64,000 bases of DNA from Myxococcales bacterium (GTDB lineage Bacteria > Myxococcota_A > Polyangia > Haliangiales > Haliangiaceae), in assembly GCA_016706545.1 (NCBI GenBank), contig JADJJK010000006.1, positions 122,501 through 186,500 of the forward strand, given 5' to 3'. Made by a program: the position numbers and the translations under genes. Below, one piece after another: positions 11,157 to 19,701 of this stretch. The notes under the pieces are model-generated. The model was given only the letters and a program-made list of their open reading frames with translations. It had not been told where the DNA came from and did not search any database. Positions within the stretch are counted from its first letter, which is position 1; the number at the start of each line of letters is the position of its first letter.

Positions 11157-11286
11157 CGCATGTGCCACACACCATTTGTTCTATAGTTATCAAAAAACAC
11201 CATTGCTATCGTAGAAAAACTCGATGATGCTGGCTCGTGATTCACTCGACGGTGTCTCTTGCAGATGGCAGTTCCACCTAGGAGGA
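11157..11286 (+). promoter_or_regulatory. AT-rich leader with strong ribosome binding site
   Basis: Bases 11165-11225 are strikingly AT-rich for this genome (TTGTTCTATAGTTATC and AAAAAACACC), the likely promoter region of the next gene, though I cannot fix the -35/-10 boxes. AGGAGGA at 11280-11286 is one of the best Shine-Dalgarno sequences in the window and decides the start at 11292. Confidence 0.45.
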
Positions 11287-11291
11287 ACGCG

Positions 11292-12140
11292 ATGAACAAG
11301 CAATATCGAGCGGTGGCCCAGTTCTTGTCGGCAGTCTTCCTTTTTGCCGCTTGCGTCTCGGACGGCGAGATCTTGGGAGAGACGGAGAGTGCCGCCATCC
11401 CCCTGAACGGATTCGCCCTAAATGGTTTGATTGAAGGGCGAATTGCCGCTTCGCAGATCGCCGAGATGCAGATCGCCACTCGTGCCGCGAATGGCCAGCT
11501 GGTCGCCAGCATCGCAAGCGAGAACATGCTCTCCACCGAGAGTGGAAGGGTCTATTTCTCCTACATCGCATCCTGCGCGATGCCGGCCGGGACCTCCATC
11601 AATGCAGTGATTCAGGGTGCTGCCTACGAGTTTCCTGGCGGCCTGGGCCTTGCTCCCGCATGGGAACAGCGGGCGCTGAACATAAGTGAGCGCAGGTGGG
11701 TGAGTGCGTGTTTGCTGGCCCGCGTCAATGCCTATGGGATATCAATCAGTATTTCTCTTCGTGGAAATATGGAATTGGCTCCTACCAAATTGGAGCGTGA
11801 GATCTATCCGGTGGTCGAGGGAGCGTTCTATGGAGATGTTCTTACCTCCGATCCTCAGAACATGGAGATGGTGGCTTGTCGTGGCGCCGGTCAGGCTGCT
11901 GGGGAGTGGGGTGGTTTGGTGAATCGCGACTGCGCGGAGCCTGGGGCCGACGGGCTGACGGTCTGCGGACTCCGCTATGCTGGAGATTGCCTCGACTACA
12001 CGCCACGGGCGCCGAGCCCGCGCGCTTGTGCGAGGTCGATCGATGGGAACTACATGGATTGCCACAAGGCGTCGTTGACTGGCCCCTGGCCGACGCCGGG
12101 GTTTCGAGAAGTGGTCACCGTCTTCGTGAGCAACGAGTAA
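11292..12140 (+). CDS. Hypothetical lipoprotein of atypical base composition
   Basis: A 282-aa secreted protein. MNKQYRAVAQFLSAVFLF AAC is a signal peptide with a lipobox (FAAC, Cys about 21). The mature part has scattered Cys pairs (SCAMPAG, CRGAGQA, CAEPG, CLDYTPRAP, CARSIDGNYMDC), suggesting disulfides in an extracytoplasmic domain. No family recognised. AGGAGGA sits five bases before the ATG. Codon use differs from neighbours: many A/T-ending codons, and the first half in particular is clearly lower in GC. This could mean recent acquisition or relaxed selection. It follows the large kinase gene in the same direction but with its own AT-rich leader. Confidence 0.78.
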   Translation: MNKQYRAVAQFLSAVFLFAACVSDGEILGETESAAIPLNGFALNGLIEGRIAASQIAEMQIATRAANGQLVASIASENMLSTESGRVYFSYIASCAMPAGTSINAVIQGAAYEFPGGLGLAPAWEQRALNISERRWVSACLLARVNAYGISISISLRGNMELAPTKLEREIYPVVEGAFYGDVLTSDPQNMEMVACRGAGQAAGEWGGLVNRDCAEPGADGLTVCGLRYAGDCLDYTPRAPSPRACARSIDGNYMDCHKASLTGPWPTPGFREVVTVFVSNE

Positions 12141-12399
12141 GCGACCTTCATTGGCAGCCGCCGGCCGGCGACGAGCGCTGGCCGGCCCCGGGTCCAGTAT
12201 CCCGCTTGGGGCGGACCCAAGGGCGACTAGATCCGAGCGAAGGACGAGGCCCAAGGGAGGGCCAAGGGACGTCGAGCGACACTGGTCACACAGGATCATC
12301 CCCTCGATTTGTCAGCAAATTCTTCCCGGCCGCGGAATCGGCGACGAACGTCGTTTCCAGCCCGCGGCGAGTGGAGTAGCCTGCAGCAAACCTGCTGAA

Positions 12400-13029
12400 A
12401 TGGCTCGCTCCATGAGAAACGCCTTTCCCATTCTGCTCCTGGTGCTTGGCGCCTGCGGCGGTTCGTCCAAGCCCAAGCCGATGTCGTTGCAGGACATGAT
12501 CGCGGCAGATCCTCTGCCGCTCGCCAAGGGCGCGCGGTGGACCTATCAGGTATCCATCAAGAAGTACGACCCCGAGGCCGACAAGGACGTGACCTCGCAG
12601 CTCACCTGGACCACCGAGGTGCTCGATGCCACGGAGGCCAACGGCGTGACCTCCTTTCGTATCAAGGGCTGGCCGTCGGATCTCGCCGATCTGGAGGGCG
12701 CCCCGGTCGCGACGGAGCGGACGCTGCTCCGCTCGGGCAACAGCTTCATGTGGGCGGCCAGCAACGACGCCGGTCTCGATGGGGCCGAGGGGTGGTTCTC
12801 ATGGCCGCTCTTGGACGGCCAGAAGATCTGTCCAAGCCGCGAGATGGTGTACTGCTGGCACGTCGCGGGGGTGGAGACCGGGTATGAACTCACGTTCACC
12901 ACCGGGCCGGATGAACAGAGCTATCAGCTCCAGCCTGGAACCGGTGTCGCGCGGTACGTGTACTCGCATCATGGCACGACCAACAAGATCGAGGCCAAGC
13001 TCGTGGAGTATCAGAAGGGTACGCCCTGA
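12400..13029 (+). CDS. Hypothetical lipoprotein
   Basis: A 209-aa protein. MARSMRNAFPILLLVLGACGG is a signal peptide with the lipobox LGAC. The mature domain begins after a Lys/Pro spacer and contains PLAKGARWTYQV, a motif seen in beta-rich periplasmic or outer-membrane lipoproteins whose exported domain opens with 'G..W.Y.v'. No enzymatic motif is visible. The ATG at 12400 or 12412 are both possible, and the latter gives a slightly shorter signal peptide. About 260 bases without a feature separate it from the previous gene. Confidence 0.75.
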   Translation: MARSMRNAFPILLLVLGACGGSSKPKPMSLQDMIAADPLPLAKGARWTYQVSIKKYDPEADKDVTSQLTWTTEVLDATEANGVTSFRIKGWPSDLADLEGAPVATERTLLRSGNSFMWAASNDAGLDGAEGWFSWPLLDGQKICPSREMVYCWHVAGVETGYELTFTTGPDEQSYQLQPGTGVARYVYSHHGTTNKIEAKLVEYQKGTP

Positions 13030-13130
13030 GTCGTAACCTGGGTCAGTTCAGAACGTCACAACCACGCTCGCTGTAATCCACAGCGCGATGACAGGCCGAA
13101 TATGTCGGCGCGCATGTCGGGGTTTGTTTT

Positions 13131-15872
13131 ATGCTCGCGCCCGTGTCCGAGGAAGTAGCGCATCCCCGTACGGTCCGCTTGGTCGGGCCAGCCTCGAGCG
13201 AGCCGCCAGCGCCGATCGCGGTGGAATCGCTCCGGGCCGGCGCATTCGTCGGCGGCTACGAGCTGGTACGGCCAATTGCCAAGGGGGCAACTGGCGCGGT
13301 GTTCCTGGCGCGCGACCTCAAGCTGGGGCGCAGGGTCGCCATCAAGTTCCTGATCTCCTCAGATGGGGCGCTGGCCCGGCGCTTCTTGCTGGAAGCTCAG
13401 GCGACCGCGCGATGTGTACATGAGAACATCGTCGTTATTCACGAGGTTGGCTCGTGGCAGGGCATTCCCTTTCTGGTCCTCGAGTACCTCGATGGTCCGG
13501 CGCTGTCGGCCGTCCTGGCCGGGGCGCCGCTGCCGCTGGCTCGATGTCTGGAGTTGATCGTCCCCGTGGTGCGAGCGTTGCAGTGCGCGCATTCCGCCAA
13601 CATCGTTCATCGCGATCTGAAGCCTGACAACATCATCGTCACGCGGCGCGGCGCGGTGAAGGTCGTAGATTTTGGGATCGCCAAGGCCTTTCGCCAGGAG
13701 CGGGTGGTGGAGTCTGCGGCGGACAGCGGGATCTTCGGGGCCAACGCCTACGAGACCCTCAGCGGACCTGGCCTGGTGGTTGGAACCCTGCCGTACATGG
13801 CACCGGAGCAATGGCGAGGAATCGATGTCGACGCTCGCTGCGATCTGTTCGCGGTGGGCGTCATCCTCTATCGCATGCTGACGGGCAAGCACCCGAGCGG
13901 CACCTTCGCCCCCTGGGCGCTCCGCGAAGTGGCGTTGTCTCCGCAGCCGTACCCATCCATCTCCGCGGCGCTGCCCGAGTTGCCGCAGGCGGTCGCCCAG
14001 ATCGTCGATCGCTGCTTACAGAAACACCCCACGGACCGTCACGCCAGCGCCGACGAACTGCTGGCCGAGCTCGAGGCGCTGTCACGGCAAGCCAGGCGCG
14101 CGAGCACCACCGTGGAGGAATGTCCATATCCGGGGTTGGCGCAGTTCACGATGCACGACGCAGCGCGCTACTTCGGGCGTGGTCGGGAGATCACAGCGGC
14201 GCTGGCGATTCTCGGCCGGTCGTCGGTCCTCACGCTCGTGGGACCTTCGGGCTCGGGCAAGTCGAGCCTGGCGCTCGCCGGGGTGGCCCCTTCGCTGCGC
14301 GACTCCAGGTCCGACTGCAAGGTCATCGTCATGAGGCCGGGGCGGATGCCGCTGGCCTCGCTGCTGGAGGCGGTGGTGCCGTTGACGACCGGCAGGCTGA
14401 CGGAGGAGCGCTTGCGGGCGGAGCCCGGCGCGCTGGGCGTGGCGCTGCGAGAGGCGTGCTACGCCAGGGGCGGTTCGCTGCTGCTGGTGGTGGATCAGTT
14501 CGAGGAGGTCTTCACCTTGACCGCCCAGGACCAGACGCGGCAGACGTTCCTCGACGCGTTGCTGGCCGCCGCCGATGACGTGTCGAGCCCGATTCGCCTG
14601 GCGCTCACGCTGCGTTCGGATTTCCTGCACCGCGTCGCCGAGCATTCCTGGCTGACCGAGGTGGTGGGCGAAGGCATGTTGCTGCTCACGCCCCCCGACC
14701 GGAGCACCCTGCGAGCGGCGCTGGTTCGACCGCTCGCGCAGGCGGGGTACGAGCTGGAAGACGAAGACCTGGTAGAGGAGATCTTGCACGATCTGGAGGC
14801 CAGCACCGCGCCGCTGCCGCTCTTGCAGCTCGTGGGAACGCAGCTCTGGAGTCATCGAGACCGCAAGCGTCGATGTCTGAGCCGGCAGGCGTACCGCGAG
14901 CTGGGCGGGGTGCATGGAGCGCTCGCCGGGCAGGCCGACGCGGTGCTGGCGGGCCTGTCCTCTGCTGGTCGCAAGCTGGTGCGTGCCATCCTGCTGCGGC
15001 TGGTGACCTCGGCGGGCACGCGCGCGGTGGTGGAGCGCGCCGACCTGCTGGCGACCTCCCCGGAGGCAGGGGCGGTCCTGTCCTCGCTGGTGCAGGCGCG
15101 GCTGGTGGTGGTGAACGAGGACGACGCCACGGTGGAGCTGATCCATGAGGCGCTGATCGAACAGTGGCCGGCGCTGCGCGGATGGATCCAGGAGTCGCGA
15201 GAAGACTTCGCCTTGCGGGACCGGTTGGTTGGCGCGGCGCGGCAATGGGCGGAGGCCGGCTGCCCCGCGGGCCTCTTGTGGACAGGCGACGCGCTGGCGG
15301 ATGTCCGCGCGTTGCTGGCGCACGAGGTGCCGCTCGGCGCGCGCGAGCGAGCCTTTGTCGCGGCGAGCACGGAGGCGGCGACCCGGGCGTCGCGGCGGCG
15401 GCGCTGGGCGGTCACCGCCGCGCTGGTGGCGCTGGCCCTGGTGGCCGGCATCTCGATCGTGGCGCTGGCCGCTGTCCGGCGGGCCGAGGGCCAGGCCCGC
15501 GAGCAGGCCGTCCTGGCGCGCGGCGAGGCGCAGCGCGCGCTGGCCGCCGAGCGCAGCGTGTCCGAGAAGGTCGCGCAGCTCGAGCGCAAGGAGCGAGAGC
15601 GCCTGGAGGCAGAGTCTGCCGCGGCGCGAAACCGGCGCATCGCGGATCAGCGAAAGGGCGAGGTCGAGCGCAGCCAGCTCGATCTCGAGGCGGCGCTCGC
15701 GAACGCGCAGGCCGCCCAGCGGGCGGCTGAGCTGTCGGCGCGGCAGGCGCGAGACCTGGCGACCAAGGAGCGAGCCGCGAGAGATCAGCTCCAGCAGGCG
15801 CTGGCTCGTGAGCGCGACCGCGTGGAAGAGCTGCGGCGGCAGCGCAGCAAGATCGAACAGAGGCTGCAATGA
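13131..15872 (+). CDS. Membrane Ser/Thr kinase fused to nSTAND1-type NTPase and coiled coil
   Basis: A 913-aa protein. Residues about 45-310 form a Hanks kinase: G-loop IAKGATGAVFLA, VAIKFL lysine, HRDLKPDN near 160, intact DFG (VDFGIAKA), MAPEQW. After CPYPGLAQFTMHDAARYFGR comes a STAND ATPase of the nSTAND1 type, with Walker A GPSGSGKSS (about 371-379), Walker B LLLVVDQFEE (about 453) and the sensor-like LTLRSDFL. A winged-helix-like region and a single membrane helix (about 755-782, WAVTAALVALALVAGISIVAL) follow, then a long charged coiled coil (785-905). Relatives usually continue into WD40 repeats; here the protein stops after the coiled coil, and the next gene overlaps the stop codon (ATGA). 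Confidence 0.93.
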   Translation: MLAPVSEEVAHPRTVRLVGPASSEPPAPIAVESLRAGAFVGGYELVRPIAKGATGAVFLARDLKLGRRVAIKFLISSDGALARRFLLEAQATARCVHENIVVIHEVGSWQGIPFLVLEYLDGPALSAVLAGAPLPLARCLELIVPVVRALQCAHSANIVHRDLKPDNIIVTRRGAVKVVDFGIAKAFRQERVVESAADSGIFGANAYETLSGPGLVVGTLPYMAPEQWRGIDVDARCDLFAVGVILYRMLTGKHPSGTFAPWALREVALSPQPYPSISAALPELPQAVAQIVDRCLQKHPTDRHASADELLAELEALSRQARRASTTVEECPYPGLAQFTMHDAARYFGRGREITAALAILGRSSVLTLVGPSGSGKSSLALAGVAPSLRDSRSDCKVIVMRPGRMPLASLLEAVVPLTTGRLTEERLRAEPGALGVALREACYARGGSLLLVVDQFEEVFTLTAQDQTRQTFLDALLAAADDVSSPIRLALTLRSDFLHRVAEHSWLTEVVGEGMLLLTPPDRSTLRAALVRPLAQAGYELEDEDLVEEILHDLEASTAPLPLLQLVGTQLWSHRDRKRRCLSRQAYRELGGVHGALAGQADAVLAGLSSAGRKLVRAILLRLVTSAGTRAVVERADLLATSPEAGAVLSSLVQARLVVVNEDDATVELIHEALIEQWPALRGWIQESREDFALRDRLVGAARQWAEAGCPAGLLWTGDALADVRALLAHEVPLGARERAFVAASTEAATRASRRRRWAVTAALVALALVAGISIVALAAVRRAEGQAREQAVLARGEAQRALAAERSVSEKVAQLERKERERLEAESAAARNRRIADQRKGEVERSQLDLEAALANAQAAQRAAELSARQARDLATKERAARDQLQQALARERDRVEELRRQRSKIEQRLQ

Positions 15873-16924
15873 GCACGCATTCATCCTTCTCGCCGGTGGA
15901 CCGGTGGGCCGGTGGGCCGGTGGGCCGGCGCCAGGGCCAAGGCCAGGGCGCCGGCGCGCGCGCGCTAGCGATCCTGGCGGCGCTGCTGCTCGTGTCCGCG
16001 GTGGCTCATGGCGACACGCTGACCGAGGGAGACCGCCCCTGGCAGCGCGGGGTGTCCAGCGAGCACCGGGCCGCTGCGGAGCGAGAGTTCCTGGCCGGCA
16101 ACCGGCTCTTCGAGCGGTCCGAGTACGCGGCGGCGGCCGCGCGGTATCGCCAGGCGATCGCGACGTGGGAGCATCCGTCGATCCAGTTCAACCTGGCCGT
16201 GTGCCTGTTCTATCTGGACCGGCCGGTGGAGGCCTACGACACGCTGCAGGCCTCGCTGCGCTTCGGGCGCGACGGCCTGCGCGATCACTTCGATGAAGCC
16301 AACAACTACCTCCGGCTGCTGCGCGATCGCATCTCGACGCTGGAGGTGGAGCTGCCGGCTGGGGCGAGGGTCACCCTCGACGGCGAGCCGCTGGTGGCCA
16401 CCGATGGGACGGTCGTTCGCCGCCGGCTATCCCCTGGTCGGCATGCCCTGGTGGCGCGCAAGCCGCGCTTTGAGACCTGGTCCAAGGATCTGGTGCTGCC
16501 ACCCGGCGAGGTGACGCGCGAGGTGATCGTCTTGCGCGCGCCGCGGACCAAGACGGTGCGGCGGTGGTCGGCGGTGATGCCGTGGTGGGTGGCGGGCGCC
16601 GGGATGGTCGCCGCCGGGGCCGGGGCGGCCGCGCTCATGGTGGGCAACGCCGATCAGCGGGCGGTGACGGCGGCGGTGGCGCAGCGCTGCCCCCCGCCTG
16701 CCGGCTGCCCCGACGGACTCCCCGAGGGCCTGGCCAGCGAAGAAGCGCGCGCGCGGCTGACCCAGCGCCTTGGCGTGTCGCTGATGGCGACCGGCGCGGC
16801 GGTGGTGGTCACCGGCGTGGTCCTGCTGGTGCTAAACCAGCCGCGGCAGGTGCTGGAGTCCTCGGGGCTGAGCGTGCAGGTGTCCTCTCAAGATGTTGCC
16901 CTGGGGTGGAGTCATGCCTTCTAG
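15869..16924 (+). CDS. TPR/PEGA-type exported membrane protein
   Basis: A 351-aa protein translationally coupled to the kinase upstream by an ATGA overlap. The leader has a Gly/Arg-rich repeat (VDRWAGGPVGRR...) and then a signal-like helix (ALAILAALLLVSAVAHG). Residues about 70-150 are TPR-like (AEREFLAGNRLFERSEYAAAAARYRQAI; IQFNLAVCLFYLDRPVEAYDTL). A PEGA-like beta domain follows (LEVELPAGARVTLDGEPL ... LSPGRHALVARKPRF). Two C-terminal membrane helices (WWVAGAGMVAAGAGAAALMV and VSLMATGAAVVVTGVVLLVL) bracket a short Cys-containing loop. Likely an envelope sensor or adaptor of the kinase. Start fixed by the overlap. Confidence 0.85.
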   Translation: MSTHSSFSPVDRWAGGPVGRRQGQGQGAGARALAILAALLLVSAVAHGDTLTEGDRPWQRGVSSEHRAAAEREFLAGNRLFERSEYAAAAARYRQAIATWEHPSIQFNLAVCLFYLDRPVEAYDTLQASLRFGRDGLRDHFDEANNYLRLLRDRISTLEVELPAGARVTLDGEPLVATDGTVVRRRLSPGRHALVARKPRFETWSKDLVLPPGEVTREVIVLRAPRTKTVRRWSAVMPWWVAGAGMVAAGAGAAALMVGNADQRAVTAAVAQRCPPPAGCPDGLPEGLASEEARARLTQRLGVSLMATGAAVVVTGVVLLVLNQPRQVLESSGLSVQVSSQDVALGWSHAF

Positions 16925-19223
16925 AAACAGCCACGCGCGGTCAGGTCACGTTGCGGCGCGCTGGTGCGCGATCCTGTCGATGCTCGGAGGGCTGGCGGGG
17001 TGCGAGCCGCCGGGATACTCCACGTGCGGGACACGGGTCTGTCCGGACGGCTATCAGTGTCGATCCGAACAGTGCGTGTCGGAGGAGCAGATCTCGGCCT
17101 GCACGGAGCTCGAGGCCGAGGCGGAGTGCGTCGCTGGCCTCGATGGCGTGTGTCGGGAAGGCTTCTGCCAGATCAACCTGTGCGGCAACGGTCAGCTTGA
17201 TACGTATCCGGTGCGCGGCCCCGAGGCATGCGACGGGGAGCTTGGCCGGCTCGCGTGCGCGGACGTCGGCGCCGACTTCGGGCTGACCGATTGCACGCTC
17301 GCGTGCTCCTCCGATTCCAGCCGGTGCGAGTCCTTCACCTGGAAGCGCGCGATCACCGGCACCGGCCCGGGGCGGCTGGTCACGACGTTTCGCGGCGATC
17401 CCAAGGGCGATACGGTCTTTGTCGCGCGAGGCGGCCTCTTGTCCTGGCGCAGGGGCGGCGCTTGGCGGAGCGCGGTTCGGCTGGAGGGGGCCATCAACAT
17501 CGGCGACGTGGTGCCGGTGACAGCGGAGCGCGCGCTGGTGGTGGCGCCCAAGAACGGCACGCAGCTTGCCTTGTGGTCCTTCGATGCTGCCGCTGACCCG
17601 TTGTTGACCACGACATCCCTGGTCATCCCCACGACGGGCCCGACGCCGCTACGCTGGAGCGGCGGCGTGGCGATGGGGCAGACCCGGGTGATGGCTTCGC
17701 TTGGCACGACGCTGCTCCTATATCAGCGTATCGGTGACATCTGGAGCGAGCAAACGGTGACGCTGAACCTGGGCGGGTGTCCGACCGCCACGCCGGTGCG
17801 CCTGCACTGGTGGTCGCCCTCCGAAAACACCATCTACGGCTCGATGGATAGTCGCGCGGTGAGCCTGGCGGTGTCTGGCACCACCGTGGAGTGCACTGAC
17901 CTGCGAGACCTGGGCTCGCCGGCGGTGGCGATGGGCGGGGACTCCGGGTTGAAATGGGTGGTGACGCGCAGCGGGCGGGTGATCGACGCCAGGGACTGGC
18001 AGCCGCTGAGCCTCGATCCGTCGGAGTCGCTGGCGCTGGACTCGGCCACCGTGGAGGTGCCAAGCCCCCTGCGGCTGTGGGCCACCTCGGGCGACGATAT
18101 CTTGCTCTTCGACCAGGGGGCGTGGTGGAAGTCGACCACCGGCTCAGCGATCTTGCGCGACGACTTCTCCGGTCGGATCCCGGTTCACCGGCCGCTGGCC
18201 GTGCAGGACAACCGGGTTCGGGCCGTGCTGGGGGCTCAGGAGGTGGGGCTCGTGGAGCCCAACAGTCGCGAGTGGATGACCGGCTGGCAAACCACGACGG
18301 ACGGCGAGGTCACCGAGCTGGCGGTCGACGGCAGCGGGCGCACCTGGACTGCGCTGTTTGCGCCCGGCTCCCCAGGCACCGCGCGGCTGGCCCTGGGCCC
18401 GCTCATTCGGGTGGTCAGCGATCTGGCCTCGGCGATCACGTCGATCCACGTCGTCGAAGGGACGATGTACCTGGGCACCGGCAACAGCGTTCGCAAGGTC
18501 ACGGCGACGACCGGCACCACGATCACCGCGGTGGTCGAGGGGAGCCCGGCGCTGGGCCTCATCCGCGGCCTGTGGTCTTCGGGGACCACGCTCTATGCCC
18601 TGTCACAGCAAGGCGCGCAGCCGGTGCGGACGCAGCTATATTCCAAGGAGACCACTTCGGCCACGTGGACCCCGTTCTATGACTTCGCGGCGGAGCCGTG
18701 CACGGCCACCTGGATGGCAGGGCAGGTGGTGGCGAGCAAGCCGTATCTGTTCGCGGTGTGTCGTGGCCCGGTGATCCCGGACAAGCCCCGAGAGAGCAAG
18801 CTCTTGGTGTTTGACCTGACGTCGTCGGCGCGGACCGTGGTCGCGGTGCCAGACGGCAGCTACACCAGGGTGGCCGCGGGCGCTGACGGCGTGGTCTGGC
18901 TCGTCGGCTCGCAGGGGCGAGCGGTCCGCGTGGCGCCGCCCTACGGCGTGGCGGAGTTGCTGCCGGTGCTGCGGCGCTCCCCGGTGACCGGCAAGCTCAG
19001 CGAGCTCAGCGAGACGCTCAGCGATGTCGTCGTGCTCGCCGATGGCCAGGTCTACGTCGCGGGGGCCAACCAGAATCTGTTCTGGTGGGACGGCGCGCGC
19101 CTGGTCCGGGTGAGCGCGAGCCAGGGCGGCAGCTCGTCCTATGTGGCGCTGGCGGGGTCTGGTTCGCTCTTGTACGCGGGATACGAATCCGGCGTGGATC
19201 TGCTGTTTCGTCGCGTGCCTTGA
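16914..19223 (+). CDS. Large Cys-rich beta-propeller-like lipoprotein
   Basis: A 769-aa exported protein. The N-terminus has a signal peptide ending in the lipobox GGLAGC. A Cys-rich segment follows (CGTRVCPDGYQCRSEQC ... CGNGQLD ... EACDGELG ... CTLACSSDSSRC), like the Cys-rich modules common in myxobacterial surface proteins. The remainder is Thr/Gly/Val-rich with regular W/Y-containing blades, consistent with a beta-propeller, but no family motif is certain. The ATG at 16914 overlaps the preceding gene by 11 bases and is preceded by GGAG; it is preferred over an upstream TTG at 16893. Third member of the coupled kinase / TPR-PEGA / lipoprotein set. Confidence 0.8.
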   Translation: MPSRNSHARSGHVAARWCAILSMLGGLAGCEPPGYSTCGTRVCPDGYQCRSEQCVSEEQISACTELEAEAECVAGLDGVCREGFCQINLCGNGQLDTYPVRGPEACDGELGRLACADVGADFGLTDCTLACSSDSSRCESFTWKRAITGTGPGRLVTTFRGDPKGDTVFVARGGLLSWRRGGAWRSAVRLEGAINIGDVVPVTAERALVVAPKNGTQLALWSFDAAADPLLTTTSLVIPTTGPTPLRWSGGVAMGQTRVMASLGTTLLLYQRIGDIWSEQTVTLNLGGCPTATPVRLHWWSPSENTIYGSMDSRAVSLAVSGTTVECTDLRDLGSPAVAMGGDSGLKWVVTRSGRVIDARDWQPLSLDPSESLALDSATVEVPSPLRLWATSGDDILLFDQGAWWKSTTGSAILRDDFSGRIPVHRPLAVQDNRVRAVLGAQEVGLVEPNSREWMTGWQTTTDGEVTELAVDGSGRTWTALFAPGSPGTARLALGPLIRVVSDLASAITSIHVVEGTMYLGTGNSVRKVTATTGTTITAVVEGSPALGLIRGLWSSGTTLYALSQQGAQPVRTQLYSKETTSATWTPFYDFAAEPCTATWMAGQVVASKPYLFAVCRGPVIPDKPRESKLLVFDLTSSARTVVAVPDGSYTRVAAGADGVVWLVGSQGRAVRVAPPYGVAELLPVLRRSPVTGKLSELSETLSDVVVLADGQVYVAGANQNLFWWDGARLVRVSASQGGSSSYVALAGSGSLLYAGYESGVDLLFRRVP

Positions 19224-19308
19224 CCGTGTCTCCCCTTGGGGGCGGGCGCTGGCGGGCCGTCGCCGGGGAGTTGCGGGTTCGGCAGGCCCTGGCGGGCCGT
19301 CGCGGGTC

Positions 19309-19701
19309 CTACTTCATGCCGCAGGCGATCCACTCGGCCAAAAGCTCACGCTCCTGCTCCGAGGGCCCGCCGGCAGGAGGCATGGTGGGCGCCGCGCCGG
19401 TGGCGCGCAGCAGGATGCGAGCGCTGCCGGCACGCACCTGCTCGGCGGTGTCGAAGTCGACGCCAACCGGCGCGTTCTGGCGCATCGCCACCGGCTGATC
19501 CTTGCCGTGGCAGCCGCGGCACCAGGTGATGACAAACGGCGCGGCGAAGTTCTGGTAGCTGAGCGTGGACTCCTGGCACAGCTTGGGATCAGGCGGAGGC
19601 GGGGCCTCCGCGTCCTCGGCGCAACCGGCGAGCCAGAGCGCTGCCAGGCACGCTACCGAGAGATGACCGCGCCAAGCGCGGAGGCTACTTTGCGATGACA
19701 T
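19309..19701 (-). CDS. Small c-type cytochrome-like lipoprotein
   Basis: A 130-aa protein with signal peptide and lipobox (LWLAGC), then one haem c attachment site, CRGCH, and a C-terminal MPPAGGPSEQERELLAEWIACG typical of short cytochrome c domains found beside DUF1501/DUF1592 proteins, where a Met serves as axial ligand candidate. Its ATG overlaps the end of the upstream DUF1501 gene by 17 bases, so it is the last gene of a three-gene operon. Role inferred: electron transfer or structural partner in the periplasm. Confidence 0.88.
   Translation of the reverse strand: MSSQSSLRAWRGHLSVACLAALWLAGCAEDAEAPPPPDPKLCQESTLSYQNFAAPFVITWCRGCHGKDQPVAMRQNAPVGVDFDTAEQVRAGSARILLRATGAAPTMPPAGGPSEQERELLAEWIACGMK

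Noticed and set aside
16893..16913. TTG start giving seven extra residues to the Cys-rich lipoprotein
   Set aside because: ATG 16914 has GGAG directly upstream and yields a normal signal peptide.
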